NCBI GenBank assembly: GCA_016802295.1
Contig: JAESIW010000180.1
Coordinates: 2,288,039 to 2,352,038 of the forward strand
DNA length: 64,000 bases
Origin: Brachionus rotundiformis
Taxonomy: Eukaryota; Rotifera; Eurotatoria; Ploima; Brachionidae
Direction: 5' to 3'
Shown here: in pieces, positions 10,119 to 24,300 of the stretch
How positions within the stretch are numbered: position 1 is the first letter of the stretch
How the letters are laid out: the number at the start of each line of letters is the position of its first letter
Notes under the pieces: generated by a model
Databases searched by the model: none
What the model was told of the DNA's origin: nothing
Seen by the model: only the letters and a program-made list of their open reading frames with translations
Made by a program: the position numbers and the translations under genes

Positions 10119-13100
10119 TTGATGGTACAGAAAGGCTATAAGTTTTGTAAATTATTTTCAAAAATAACTAATGAAAAATTATTGATTTAACTTTGTTTGG
10201 ATTCTATAAATTATTATTTTGTAAAATTTTTAAAAAGAAAATTAAAAAATTTATGTTTTATAATGGTCTTGTGTGTAAATATATTTTGTATTTATTATTT
10301 AGAATAAAATTAAAATTTTATTCGGTCATTTAATAAAATTAAAAAATATAAAAATTTAATTTTAAATAATACAATCAACAATACGATCAAGCCGAGTATT
10401 TAAATTTTTGTTTAATCTTAAAAAATTATAATTAATACAATTTTATTCAAAAAATTCGAATCGATTCTAAAAATTTATATTTATATTTAATTAATTTTTT
10501 TATTTTTAACAACTGGCAACACTATTAATAAATTGGTTTTTTATGATTTTACGTATGTTATAGCTATATAAAAATTGATTGATGAAACTTAAATTTTAAA
10601 AATTCAGATTTTACCTAAAAAATAATTAATCATTTAATTTTGGATAATTTTTTATTAGCTTTCATAAAAACTAATTACATAAAGGAAACAATTTACGCTA
10701 TAAAACTTTTTTTGATCACTTAATCTATAATACTACTAACAACTTTCGTAGCATGAGTGTTTTAAACGAAGGCTAATGCCGTTTGGACAAACCATTGTGA
10801 AATCTAAATTTATTTATTGAATAAAAAATAAGTAAAAATAAACTAATTAGGATATCATTTAATTTGATCCTAGTCATTTTCAAATTCAGCCTACAATTAA
10901 AATTATTTAAAAAAAATAAAATTTAATTTATTGATATAAAATTTAAATCATAAAATATACTGAATTTTATAAAAATATCATCACATTTTGACTTCAATTT
11001 TATTAACTTTTAAATTAAGGAAAAAATTAAAATAATTCACTTCTAGACTACGAATAATTTTTGAATCTTACATCGATTATTTTTCTAACAATCAGGTACA
11101 TTTAATTAAATTTGCTAAATACCTCTCTTTTTAAATTAAAAAATAACAATTTAAAACCATTAACCTTTAAGTTTAGCTAAATTATTCTGAATTTGTCTAT
11201 AATTTGAATTTAAAAAAAAACAAACTTGCATTTGCGAATTTGCATTTAATAGGCTAAAATTCAATAATTTAGCAGAATCATATTATAAATAAATTAATAT
11301 TGTAAACCAATTATTAGTTTTGATTTTCTTGAATTTTTAGTTTTAATTAAAACAAACAAAATTTGTAGGATTTGAATACGAAAATTCAATTAATTTGAAC
11401 AAATTATTTTAATTATCTAAAACTTTATTTCTGGAATTCTTTAATTTAATATTTTAAATAATTCGATTTCAATTGAATTCTTTTATTAGTTTACTAGACA
11501 AGCTAATTTAAATGTCAAAAGGGACTATTTAAAACTTTTAACAATGTCATCTTTTATCATATTTTCTTTTAACACTATTTTTTAGCTCTAATTCTAATAT
11601 TTCCCTTGGAGCATAATCTGGAAAATTATTATATTAATTAAAGTGATTTAAAAAATAAAATTTGAATAAATCATGACTATGAATAATTATCTATAAAATA
11701 TTAAAGATTTCAAAACAAGGAAAAAAATTTTTCTGCTTTAATAAGAACTAATAATAATTAATAAAATTTCTTGTAACAAAAAGCTTATAAAAGGGACAAT
11801 TTTCAATCTTTTAAAGCTTTTGGTTCAAAAGAGAGATTTTTTTAACAAGTTATTTTGATAAAGAATTTAAATCAAATAAATTTGATAATATCAAAACAAA
11901 TCAAAGAAAATCGCGGATAATCAATTACATTTCTGTAAGGTTTTATTAGACTAAAAACAACATATTTTCTTGGAAAAGTGTATAGATAGGCATAAAAAGG
12001 ATTTAAAAACCTCAATTATTTTGCTAATCATCACCATGAACAACAATCAAAAGCAATAAGAGAACCTTCTGAATAATCAGAGCCAAATAAGAGCGGAATC
12101 ATGAATCAAAAATCAGATACGGGCCGATATATGTATGAACTAGTCTTAATTATTAAGAATATAAACTTGAAGATAAGTTTCTTTATGTTCGATTCCGAAA
12201 ATAGGCTGTTTAGAAACTGTTAAAAAGATAAATTTAAAAGTCATTTAATAAATGAGCATATTGATTGAATACTGGAATAAATTTCACCTTCAGTAAGACT
12301 CGTTCCGAGATAAGAGTTTAATTTGTTCTTTATCTGAATCGTTTTAATCTTAAACGATAATGATTTATTGATGATCATCATCAGTACTTTGCTAAAATTT
12401 AAAAATATTTCGAAGCTTTATTGGGCAAAGTGTATTCCAAACTATTAATCTAATGTATAATTATCAATATAATTAAAATAGTAATTAATCTTCAATAATG
12501 ATAAACTAGGGTGAATATAAAGTAGCTTGGTGAAATTTGGTGCAATTCATTCATCATGCTTTAAGCTTTTATTTTAAATTGTTTCGTAATAGCTCAAATG
12601 GCAGTCAAATATAAAAAAAAACTAATTGAAATATGTTTTTATAAATTGTTTTTTCAATTTTTATAATTTGCTTATAAATCTATATCTATTACTTAGTAAG
12701 TAAAAGTTTTTTCTTTCTGCGTCGAATAAAGAGATTTAAGATCTTGGCAAGCAATTGATATTTAGCTCAATGCTTCTAAAAACAGTAATTTTATTGATCA
12801 TTATTTTTACGAAGAGCAGTGAACGCCACTATTTAATAATTCCTATGGATTTTTAATATTCCTCTATGGAAAAATAGCTAACAAAAAGCTGAATTAGAAA
12901 AGAAAGCGTTTAAATTAAATTAGAAAAACAATAATATCTAAAGCTATTTCGCTTTTTTTCTTTATTCAAATCAAAATGATACTAGTAATTATTTTCTAAA
13001 CAATTAATAAAACGATTCGAAGTTCTTAAATGGCACAACCTGTTCATGCCAATATCTAAAAGCAAAAGCTTGGAAACTGTTTATTTTACTCTTCGGTATT

Positions 13101-16100
13101 CTCTGGTCACAGTTAGACATGCAATTTTTCTTTTCAAGTATTGAATGTTTTTATTAAATTACTCAACCACATACCAACTATTATTGGTAATTTATATGGC
13201 AAATTAATTCTTATGAGAATAATCAAGTTTTTTTTTGTTTAAATCTAGTCCAAGCAGCAAGTGGCTATTTAGACCGAAAAATTAAATTAATTATTTTCTT
13301 TTATTTTGGATGTCTATTTATATTCGTGAGAATTCTAATAGACTTGGTTAAAATTTCGAGTGAAAATAAAAGTTAATTTTTTCCACTAGTTTTTTAATTC
13401 TCATCTCGACTAGAATTTTCAATTTGATTTAATCTAAAGTCCACCTTAAGTTCTTAAAAAGTAAACATTTTAAATCCCTTAAAAAAAGATTAATTAAAAT
13501 CAAAAGAAATTTAAAGCTTTTTTTTCAAATTCTAATTAGTTGATAATTTGGTAAAGGTTAATTTTAATTTAAATAAGTAAATAATTTTTTTTTCTAATTT
13601 AAAAATCACCTAAAACAGAGTTTCGTTTATTAATTATTCACATTTGAATTAGGTAACTAGTTTAATAAACAATTTAAATAAATTATTGTTACTTAAAAAT
13701 TAAAATACTACTTTAAAGTGATTCTCTAAAAAATTTAATGTTTCTATGATAATTTGCATAAGGTGATATTTGAATAATTTCTTTTCTAAAATTAAAAATA
13801 ATTGAATTTAATTTAATTCAATTAATTTTTTAAGCTTTCCAAAGCCAATATTTTATTAAGCTTTTTTTCCACGTAATCAACATTGTGTATCCGCTTTTTT
13901 AGACTCAACGATAAGCAAAACGCTTATTAAACTAAAAAAATATGGGGTCTAATTAATTGAATGTTATTTTTTACTAGACTATTTTATCATATCATATTTA
14001 TCTCTTATTTTTTATTCAATTAATTATAAAATTCTATTTTGAGTAATGGAAAAAGAGTCAATTTGTTGATGAAAGCTGATTTATCTATGTAATAAATTCA
14101 CGGACAAATAGTTTTAATCGAGGCAAATAAAGCTTGACAGGCCCAATTAAGCTGAAACAATGAGGAAGTGTTTAAGTTTTTAGACTAAAATTGATTTTAA
14201 TTGTGTTCGTCTTAAATTCCTTTTTTTCATTTATTAAATTAATAAGAAATATAAAAAAAATTAGTGCTCAAATGACATTAACTATCTATCAACGAGCTAT
14301 TCAGAATAAATAAAGTCATCAATTTTCTTAGTAGGCAAAAATTTGAGCTCAGAGAAAAGAAATATAATGAATTAGAACTTGAGCACAATTCTAGCGAGAT
14401 TTAAATTGTTATCTTTTATTAGTAATCAATCTATTTAAATGATAATATTATTTCAATATGCTCGAATTGTACCAAGATCGAGTAGAGAATATAATTAATA
14501 CAAATCTCAAATCTCAATTATACGCTAAAGATATTTTAAATTTTATTGTTATAGAATTAGAGAAATCACTTGACTTGACGTGATTCTTAATCTCCCAAAC
14601 GGGTTATAAAAATAGATAACGGCTAATGTATTCTAAGCTACCTAATTGTCTTGTGAATTTACCACTCTCGACACATTTCCATTGTTTGCTGTATTTCAGT
14701 GGAAAATTCCATTCAAACATCTCGTGCTTGTGCAACTTAAATAGCCTATTGTCAACACACAGCTATTCATTTATCTCATTTTCTAGTCAGGTCAGGTGGC
14801 TCATAGAAAGTAAAAATTTGCTCAGCGCTAACTCTAACATAAAAAGGACATGGATACTTTGGCAAATGAGCAACAGTGCTAGTAGTAGACCCCTCTTTCA
14901 GTTTCATGACAAGTCCAATATTTATAAGATTAAATTATTAGATTAAATTGAGGAATTTTGTTCAATTAAAAAATCAAATTTTGATAAGTTTAATAATTTA
15001 GTATAAATTGGAGCTTAATTATTTGCCAGAAGTGCAAAAACAATAGAATTTCAATTTAAATTAGAATGAGAGAGAGAGAGAGAGATGGAGGGTGACAAAT
15101 TGAGTTTAGCTGTGGTTGTTTATGAACATAACGCACGAATTAAAAGAGCTATATACAAATTAAATAAGCTTTAAATTCGTAGTCTTTGACGAATTGTTTA
15201 ATTAGCAAATATAATTTGAAATTAAATCTGATTAATAAATTTAATTTAAATTGTTTTTTATGTGCATTTGCAAGTCATTCGATCAATTGTAAGGTATTGG
15301 AAAGAATAATAATAATATTAAAATAAAATGAACAAAAAAAAAACAACTATTTGGTCACATAGAGATGATCTGGCTTAATTAATTTCCGAAATTGGCCACA
15401 GGCCGGCTATGCTTAGACTTGAATCCTTTTAAATCATAGTCACAATCAAGGTATTTATAGAAAGAACAAACAAGTCACCTTTATTTTTTTTATTAATATT
15501 TTAATATATTCTTTTAGGATAACTTTCAATTTTAACAACCAAATAAGTTGACTAAGTGAGCGAGCTATAAAAAATTGGTTAATCTAATTTTTCGACTAGT
15601 GTTTTTCTTGCCGAACAAATATTAGTATTTCTCTATTTTATTACTATTTAATATTAAATCTCTTTAAAAAAATTATATTCCAAACTCTCTATGAAAAAAA
15701 ATCAATTAAAAAATGGCACTTTTCTTTAAAAAATTTTTCTATTTTTTTTATCCTCGTTCACTACTTATGAAGCATCCTTTCTTGATAAATGTTTGAGTGT
15801 AGGCTCCGATCTGTGACTGCATCGAGCTGATTATCTAAGCTAGAATTTTTTACCCAGTCGAAGCCGGTCCATTTACCTTATTTCATCAAATATAAGAAAG
15901 TTCAGTCATCAAAGGATTTCTCCTATTCGAAAATTTTTCATTCAAAAAAAGTGACTCATAAAAAATATCATTTATCTTCTATTAGAGGCAAGAAAAATAA
16001 ATTTTTTACATTGGACATGATTCATAAATTTTTTTTTGTAAATAAATAATTTGAATAAAGGATAATTTTTGATTGAAATACAAGCAAGTTTCTTCTATTT

Positions 16101-16927
16101 GAGGTTACTAATATCTGAGGAAGTGTGATGGCTACGGAGCGAGGCTTATCTGCAGACCTATACTTAGCTAAACAAAGCATCCAATCTATCCGATGCATGT
16201 ACTAGGCATATTTGTTTGTCTTTTTCCAGCATTCTAATTCAACTATAAATTAAGTACAACCAAAATTAATTATTATTAATTAATCTCGTATTTCAAATCA
16301 ATATTACAAGATAATTAAGTATTTTCTCCTTATTTTGTTTTCTTGCTAATCAACGAAACTTAAATCTCAGTGATTTATCAAAAAATAATAAGTTTTGAAA
16401 TAATAATAAAAAGTTTATTTTTGTTATGGTTGTTTTTTTTAATAAATTTTCTTGTTAACACTTGGCCAAATCAATTACTAGGCTAAGTCGATGAGCTAAA
16501 ATACCAGCCAGTGAAAACAAATCGGACTCGGCTCGGCCTAATTGCAGCACCAACTCTCCTCCTCCCAATAAATCGAAATTTTTTCTCTTCTCAAAATAAT
16601 TGATTTCTAAATTATTTATTAATTAAGAAATTCTCTACGTTTCTCCATTTCTCGTATTAATGAGCCAATAAAATATAAAGTTTAATTTAAAAATAATAAA
16701 CAAGAAAAATCTCTATTGGTTGATTTAAAATAACATAAAAAAATATCATGATAATTTTTATATAGACTTTGCGCCAATCAAATCTAGCTCAAACACTCTT
16801 CTAATTTAAGTCTATTTAGCTCTTAAGTTTTTATTGTTTATTGCCACAAATTTAGTTTTTGGAATTAATTTATAACTTTTTTTTTATATATAAATATATT
16901 TTCTTGATTTTTAGACATAAAGTGTAA
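10119..16927. other. 6.8-kb gene-free region upstream of NK1 homeobox
   Basis: No convincing coding frame is present. The only notable ORF (14626-14946) shows no family resemblance. Most of the stretch is AT-rich, but islands of more mixed composition stand out at about 14630-14900, 15360-15450, 15770-15870, 16110-16210 and 16480-16590. A short (AG)n run lies at 15067-15085. Such islands beside a developmental transcription-factor gene are candidate enhancers or 5' non-coding exons. Conservation was not tested. Confidence 0.5.
15067..15085. repeat. (AG)n microsatellite
   Basis: About nine tandem AG units interrupt otherwise AT-rich DNA. It lies roughly 1.85 kb upstream of the homeobox gene and may be a simple polymorphic repeat or a GAGA-type regulatory tract. 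Confidence 0.85.
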
Positions 16928-18241
16928 ATGTCATATAGCAGCATGTTGGCTGAAGCGAGCTCAGAAGTAATCAATGGTTCCCATAACTCACCAATGCTAT
17001 CACCAACTACGTCAGCTAGTTTGAACGAGTCGCCCAAGTCGGCCGTGTCGTCGAGCCCGGCGTCGCCGGCCAACAGTCCGCCGCCGACCAAAAAAGTCAG
17101 CTCGTTCAGCATCAACTATTTACTCAATGACAAAGCCGACGATGGCAAAAAAACCAAGAGTGCCTCGTCGCCAGACTCTAGCCGATCGAACACTCCCGTT
17201 CTAAAAAACAAGCCACAAGCGGCACCTTTGGGCTACGCGCCGTTCATGTCCACAATGCCTTTCAATGCAGAAAAGTTTTTCATGCAGTTTCAGAACCACC
17301 CGGGCATGTTCTTGGCACCGAACATGGAACAACTGCTCATGCAACAAAGTCAGCTGGCCGGTTTTCCCAATCAAATAGGCAATGCGGAGCGCGACTTGTG
17401 CAGAGAGGACGAAGACGAATTTAGGAGCAAAAAGCACGCTAAGGCGAGGCGATCCGACGAGTCCAGTCTTGACAATTCGTACGAGTCACGTGACGAGGAG
17501 AGCTCGTCGAACCGTCCCGAAAAGCGACAAAAAACCCACGATTTCGACGACGAGAATGACGAGGAAGAGATAGACGATGACGACGACTTTGACGATGAGG
17601 GTGGCGAGCGCGGCTCCAAGCCCCGCAGAGCCAGAACTGCGTTTACCTACGAGCAACTAGTCGCTTTGGAGAACAAATTTAAGCAAACTAGGTATCTATC
17701 CGTTTGTGAACGACTCAATTTGGCGCTCTCGCTTAGCTTGACCGAGACCCAGGTGAAAATTTGGTTCCAAAATAGGCGAACAAAATGGAAAAAACAAAAC
17801 CCCGGGTGCGATGTAAACAGTCCCACATCAGCCGCCGCCGCTGCAGCAGCAGCGGCCGCAGCCGCCTCAAATTTCATGCCCAATCACCATCATTTACAAC
17901 AGCCCCACTTTCATCCAAGCCAAAATCCATACTCAACCATTCTATTTCCAAACCAGAGCTCCATGTCACCAAGCAATCTAAACAAATCGATCTCCAACCA
18001 AAACTCCCTCATGGTTTCATCCTCGTCTAGCTCGTCGTCCTCAACATCATCTCCCAACTCGTCGACTTGCTCAAATTCGAGCAAAATCGTAAGTCCCAAG
18101 TCAATGAATGCAAACGTCGGCTTAAATGCCACCAACGCAGCAGCTGCAGCCTTTATGAACCCGTTCTATGCGGCTCATTTTCCCGGATTTTTTGCCGCCG
18201 CTGCTGCAGCTGCCCAGTCGAAATTCTCCAACAAAGTCTAA
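16928..18241 (+). CDS. NK1-class (slouch/Nkx1) homeobox transcription factor
   Basis: Uninterrupted 437-aa frame. The homeodomain occupies residues 232-291, with RRARTAFTYEQLVALENKF and WFQNRRTKWKKQN; Gln50 and Asn51 of the homeodomain are present. The text is almost identical to what I recall of fly slouch and vertebrate NKX1. An EH1-like repressor motif (FSINYLL) is at 60-66. A strongly acidic stretch (about 206-226) sits just before the homeodomain. Poly-Ala tracts at about 302-313 and in the last 30 residues, plus a Ser run, are typical of homeobox proteins. It should be a nuclear DNA-binding repressor acting in mesoderm or neuron patterning, as its family does. Coding DNA is far richer in GC than its surroundings. 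A T-rich acceptor-like AG lies about 14 nt upstream of the ATG, so a non-coding 5' exon or spliced leader is likely. Confidence 0.96.
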   Translation: MSYSSMLAEASSEVINGSHNSPMLSPTTSASLNESPKSAVSSSPASPANSPPPTKKVSSFSINYLLNDKADDGKKTKSASSPDSSRSNTPVLKNKPQAAPLGYAPFMSTMPFNAEKFFMQFQNHPGMFLAPNMEQLLMQQSQLAGFPNQIGNAERDLCREDEDEFRSKKHAKARRSDESSLDNSYESRDEESSSNRPEKRQKTHDFDDENDEEEIDDDDDFDDEGGERGSKPRRARTAFTYEQLVALENKFKQTRYLSVCERLNLALSLSLTETQVKIWFQNRRTKWKKQNPGCDVNSPTSAAAAAAAAAAAASNFMPNHHHLQQPHFHPSQNPYSTILFPNQSSMSPSNLNKSISNQNSLMVSSSSSSSSSTSSPNSSTCSNSSKIVSPKSMNANVGLNATNAAAAAFMNPFYAAHFPGFFAAAAAAAQSKFSNKV

Positions 18242-21200
18242 ATGTCATCCGAGAGCTTACACAGCCCTTCTTTCTTTTTCCTTCTTTTTTTTGTATTTGA
18301 TGTTGAGTATTTCCAAAAATTATTAATAATTATGTTAAATGTTGTTTTTTATTATTTTTTTTAATCAAAAAAAAATCAAATATTAAAAATGAATTAACTA
18401 ATTGTATTTTTTCGGATTATGTCATGCTTTTTTTCTCTATCTTAATTTTAAATTGTAAATATTAATTAGACTGGTTTTTAAAAAATAATTTTTTTTACAA
18501 AGTTTAAAATTATTTTATTTGTTTTAAATTTTTAAATAGTTAAATTAAATAAAAAAGTTAAACATAATTGCTTTTTTTTAATATTTATTATTTAAAAAAG
18601 AAATCACCTAGTGGCATATTTTGAATAGTTGATATTAAATAGGATATTAGATAATGTTAATTTGTTTTAGGATTAGGCTTTATTTCACTGCTTGTGGATT
18701 AAATTTTAATTAATTTTTTACGTAAATAGATTTAGACGCAAAAGCGTTTTAAGTTGAGATTTAAAATATTTATATTGGAATGAATAAACTTCCTTTCGGT
18801 AAACTAATTATAAAATTAATTACGATCAATATGGACTAGATGTTATTTGAAAATATTTGTCAAAGTAAAAAGAAAAAAATTTATTTATTCTGAATTTATT
18901 AATTTATAATCAAGTGTTAGAAGCATTTAAAATTTTAGACAATTGGTGAAATTTGAATATTTTGGTGCTGTTTTAATATTTATAAATATATATATTTTTT
19001 ACTTTTTATTTTCAAATAAAAGCGCTGAATTAATTTCAATGTTTAATTAATTTTTTGAGCTTATCGGCCAAATTTATATTTCAGGAGAATTGAGTTATTT
19101 TTAATTTAAATTCAAATGAGTGTTCCAAACTTTAAAAGAGCTAATTTAAATTGATTTTTTGCTCAATAATTAAGAGATTAAGCCCTAAATAGAATTAATA
19201 AAGTGCCTAGGCGACACTTTAGACTCACATATGTGCCGAATTGGCTTGCCAAAATTGCTCTTAATCGCTACAAATTAGATTAAATTTCAATTTGCAAGCG
19301 ATCTGTTTACCTAAAGATTTATTAAGCAAATAGTATAGATAATTTAATTTAAGGTGAAAGAAAAACTATGAGAAAAATCGATTATTAATAAAAATTTAAT
19401 TTAAAATTTCGCTAGCTTTATTCTAGTTGCTCACACTTTGTACGCCCAACACAGAGCCTGTAGCGATGTTCGTGCCACCTTTCTTGTTTTTCTAAGATTT
19501 CACTTTTTCTTTTTTCCATTTCGACTACTGTTTTGATCAATAAACACCACCGATATTAAATATTTGTCTAATGTATTAAATTGTGTTTTCACTACTCAGG
19601 CCGTATGTACTTAGCCAAGATTTAAAAGTCATTGATCGATTGATCTTTTTTAATTATCGATATCTCAATTATTTTCAAGTAAAAATATTTTTTTAAAGCT
19701 TGGCCAGTCTAAAGATTAAAAATGAAAATTTTTCTCTTATTAATTTAAAATAACACATAGAATAGATACAAATGAACCAAGCTAGCCCCATATGATATTT
19801 TTGATCTATATAAAATAATTGATGTTTCAAAAACAACTTTCTAACTCTCTTAATTTGATCTTAAGATTACAATTCAGTTGAGATCTTATTATTTAGCACG
19901 TGTACGCGTTTCAATGATATTAAATATCATTAAATTAAATATCAATTGTTGAAATAGATAATTTTATTATTAATTTTGGTTTTATTGAGTTTTAATGGCA
20001 CATATTTAGAAAAAATGTACTTTTTTTTAATTCTAATCAAATAGAAATAATTGAAAAAACAGACGATTATTAACAACTTACAAAATAAAAAAAAATTAAA
20101 ATAAATTGAGAGACATTCTAGCACAATAAAAAATTCTAGATTTTTTTAATTAAAAGTTTCTTATTTGCTCAATTGGCACTAATTGAAAAAAAAATAATTT
20201 ATTAATTATTTAATGAAAAGTTATGAAAATAATCATTATGAAACTAAGCAGTGATTAAAGGATTAGTTGTGTTGAATAATTGACCAATTTATCTTTTAAT
20301 TAAATGGTAAAAAATGAAAATTTAAATCACAAATATTTGGTATCAAATATTGTTTACATCTTTGTTATTAAGAGGTAATTTTTCTGAATGAAAAATTCCA
20401 AAATTCTACTATTTAAATTTAAATTTCAAAATCTAGATAAAAGATAGTTGAATGATCTATCAAAATTTTTATTTTTCATTATTATTTGGAGTTAACTAAA
20501 ATTGATTCAAGATAATAAATTCAAACAACTATTATCATAATCTCTAAATGCTCAATAAATTGCCTTTTTAGATGATAATAAGATCTTATATAATAATTTT
20601 TTTAATGATTGATTTGCATCTCTTTATCTTTTCAGTTTATTAAAATTAAAAAAAAATTAAATAACTACAATTTAACTCGGTGTGATCATTCATGAACATT
20701 ATTTATTTTATTCGTTTTATTATAAAGTTAGTTTACAAAAAGCATAAATTCAAATTAAATTTATAATTTCAAAATAAAAGATTTCAAAAATTCATTTCAA
20801 TTTGATAAAATTAAAAATGAATCTATTTTTAAATCCAATTTTATATTAAATAATAATCTGTTTATAAATAAATTTTATTATCCCATAAGTAAAAAGCTTC
20901 GAATCTATTGAAATTCAATCAAATATTTGTAATAATAAATACATTACTAAATTGGTCACGAACATATATAAATCATTAAATTCAAGATTCTGCTTTTGAA
21001 ATTAAGAAATGTATATTTATATTTATATTTGAATCAGTTAAAACTAATTAATTTTAAAAATGTCAGGATTTTTTTTTATCAATAAATTATTTTCAAAAAA
21101 AAATTGTGTTAAAACTAAAACATTTCAATTCATTTAGTTCAAGTAATTAAAATTTTAAAAATATAGCTAAGTATTTATTTTCATGCGCCAATAATCTACA

Positions 21201-21371
21201 ATAAATAAATTTCAAAAATATCTATTTTTATTATTTGAAAAAGTATAAAAAAACAAAAATTCATCACACTCAGTTCTGACAAATTCCATTATGTACAGTG
21301 GAATTGAAATTAGTTGTAAATAATTGTAAAGCTCAACAACAACTAGTTCTTTTATTTGTCTAATTGTGTTA
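18242..21371. other. intergenic region 3' of NK1
   Basis: AT-rich DNA between two convergent genes (NK1 + and CLCA -). No coding frame above background. Short patches of more balanced composition occur near 19200-19290 and 19420-19500, possibly regulatory. ORFs here are Phe/Ile/Lys/Asn-rich noise. Confidence 0.45.
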
Positions 21372-24300
21372 TTATACACGAATAGGCTTATAGTCATGAA
21401 AGCATTTCTTTTTTTTAAATTTTTGTAATATAATCAAAATTATTAAAATTATCTGGACCATAAATATTAGTAACAAAAATGCTTTAAAATACAAACAGTT
21501 AGAATTTATCAGCGTAAAATTTTAAATTACCTGATATTATAATAAATATTGATGAATAAAAATTTTGTCTTTCCTTAATGTCTTGAAGGGAATCACTTTG
21601 CTTGATTTGAATTGAAGACTTAGGCATAGATATAATCCGAGATGAATATTTAATCTCATTTAAAAGCTTAATATTAACAAAATTTGACCAGTCACCATAA
21701 TTTTGATGCTCATCTAATGCTCTAATTTGAACTGCGATTACTTTTGCCTTAATATTCTTGAAACTTAGATAAAAATTTTCAATATGACCACTCAAATTTG
21801 GTATATCTTTAAATGACGAAGCTATCATTTCAACTGGCACTGACTCATCATTGATCAAATTGGTATTAGTTAGGAAATCTGAAACATTTTTGGTTATTCT
21901 TATCTCATATTTAAAGCCTTGGTCAAAATTAGAAATTTTTGAAAAAAAACTTAGGAAAAATTACATCGTCCAACATCATAATCGTTACCAGGAGCTGTAA
22001 ATCCGAATTGGACAAATTCATTTCTGAAATCGATGTTTAAAACTTTAAGATCCCTTATTTTACTCGGTGGTATCAAATCTGAATTATCTAAATAAATTAT
22101 TAAAAATTAATTTATTATATGCTTAATAAATTAACTACTTTTATAATTTTTCACTTCAAATGACCCTAAATGAACAATTCTTTGTATGTTACGAACCGAA
22201 AAACACAATTCTTTCCGACTAGAATTGTTGATATAATCAGAATTTGTATCTGGAACGTAAAAATTTACACCTAAAGTTTTGTGGTGACATATTTCAGACT
22301 TTTCTTCCGTCAAAATTTCGACCTTTAAAAAAAGTGTTAGCATATTCATTTAAATCATGACTCAAATAGAAATTACTTTTCCAGAATAGATCCCATTTGA
22401 GCTAAATTCAGAAAAATATCTTGAATAGATTCCATCATTCATAAATTTGTCAGAATTTAAACCATTATCATAAAGCTGAATTTTAACAAAATCGCCTGTC
22501 GGTCTTTGAATTGTTGCGACTACTTTGGCATTAATTATTGGCTTATTTGCCATACTAAGAACCACAAATATACTTTGAGTATATTCTTTATCTAATATCG
22601 ACTCTGACCATCTAGCTTCTGCTTTCACTGTTCCTATTAAATCTTTTGGTGTGTTACGTTTATGTTTTTCATCAAAATTGTAGTATCCTAGTTTAGAATT
22701 TTGATACTTTTCATGTATACCAAAATAGACCATGACGACAATTTTTAGTTTATAATTATCATCCAAAGGAGAATTAATTCTGATTGTCCATTTTCCTTGT
22801 TTTGGTTTATAAAACTCGCAAATTAAGTCTTCTTGATCTTGTGAATCTATTACAGTTGTTTTGTTGCACTTAAGGGTTAGACCTGTATCATATTGGGCAC
22901 CTCTAGGCTCAAATATTGTCAAGTCAACTTTTTCTTTGATGCCTCTAAAGCTAAGCATTATTTTCATTACTGAGTTTTTCTTGGCTATTGATGAATCAAT
23001 ATAAAAATAGTTGGTAGATTTTTTTTTGCCATTTTCAAACATCACATTTGCTACCTCAATATTCTTGTCTCCATCAACTTTACAGAAAATCGTTAATCAA
23101 TAAAATAAATTTCATATAAAAAAAATAAATTTTTTTCTCACTTTTGTCGCGATTAGATATTGTATTTAATGAACTCCATATATCGACAAGATCTTGATTT
23201 ATCTTATAGATCATTCCGTTGGTTATTTTAACCAAATTTTCTAAATTTTCATCAATGTTAGAGCCATATTTTATCACATCAATTGTAATCTCATTTCTTT
23301 TTGTCTATTTAAAAAGTTTAAATAAAATTTACTCCTAGTTTAGCTTGTTTTTTAAATTAAATTTTATTTTGAGAAGAAAAGTGATTATATTAGCTAATTT
23401 TATCATAAATAAAATAATATCTAAATCTCAATTACTTCATTAAGAATGTAGTTAATGTTTGGATGATTAGCGTCTGAAAGAGAATTTGTAACCAGAATTA
23501 TTCTTCCTCCTGAAGGAAGAAAATGATTGTTTTGAGTATTCTCCAACAAAGACAATGATAATGAAAATCCTTCAATTCTTTTTAATATAAATTATTTCTA
23601 GTAATTCTCAAATTACCATTCCAAATGTTACTGTCTGAACCACTTCCTACTTTTGGTATAATTACATCAACAAAATTTTCTTGCTTCTTCAAATCTTTTG
23701 CCATCATCATTCTGGAAATTACTTGTGCACTTCTTTCAAAGTGTACCACTCCAACTAAAGAGTCATCATTGATCATTAGCCTGGCGTAATCAATCAAAGC
23801 CTAAAGAAAATTTTTATGTCAATTAAGTTACCAAAAAAAATTAAAACAAACAAAATATTTTTAAAAGTCTTTTATAGTAAACCCAATAAGTGTTTATAAA
23901 TTTCGTAAAATTAAATTATTTACGTTTTTCAATTTTTTAAAATCAAATTCATCCAAAAAATGAATAGACTTATCAACTAGAAGTACGATTTTTTTGACTT
24001 GACTTTTTACCACATGAAATTTTGGTTCTGTTGTAATCATGTGACTCCTGGGTATATTATTAAAATTTCTAAAGTCTTGATGATTTCTTAGTACCTTTAG
24101 AATTAAAGACTTAAAATTAAATAATTTTTTACAATATCCAATTACTTCCCAAATGCTCTTGCCATGACATAAAATATTATGAATTGTAGGTGCGATTCGA
24201 TTGTGCTCAAATTCTTCATTGTCAGTATCATTATCGCAAAATTCATTCATCTAAAAAACAAAAAATATTTTTTATTTTTTTGAAAAAAACAATTAATTTA

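Noticed and set aside
14626..14946. 106-codon plus-strand ORF upstream of NK1
   Set aside because: No family resemblance, no splice context and Ser/Leu/Asn-rich composition; treated as a composition island, possibly regulatory.
17201..18300. Several ORFs on both strands overlapping the homeobox gene
   Set aside because: They are shadows of the GC-rich, repeat-rich NK1 coding frame; only the 437-aa frame carries a homeodomain.
19942..20124. 60-codon minus-strand ORF
   Set aside because: Low-complexity Ile/Asn/Phe/Lys composition and no splice or start support.
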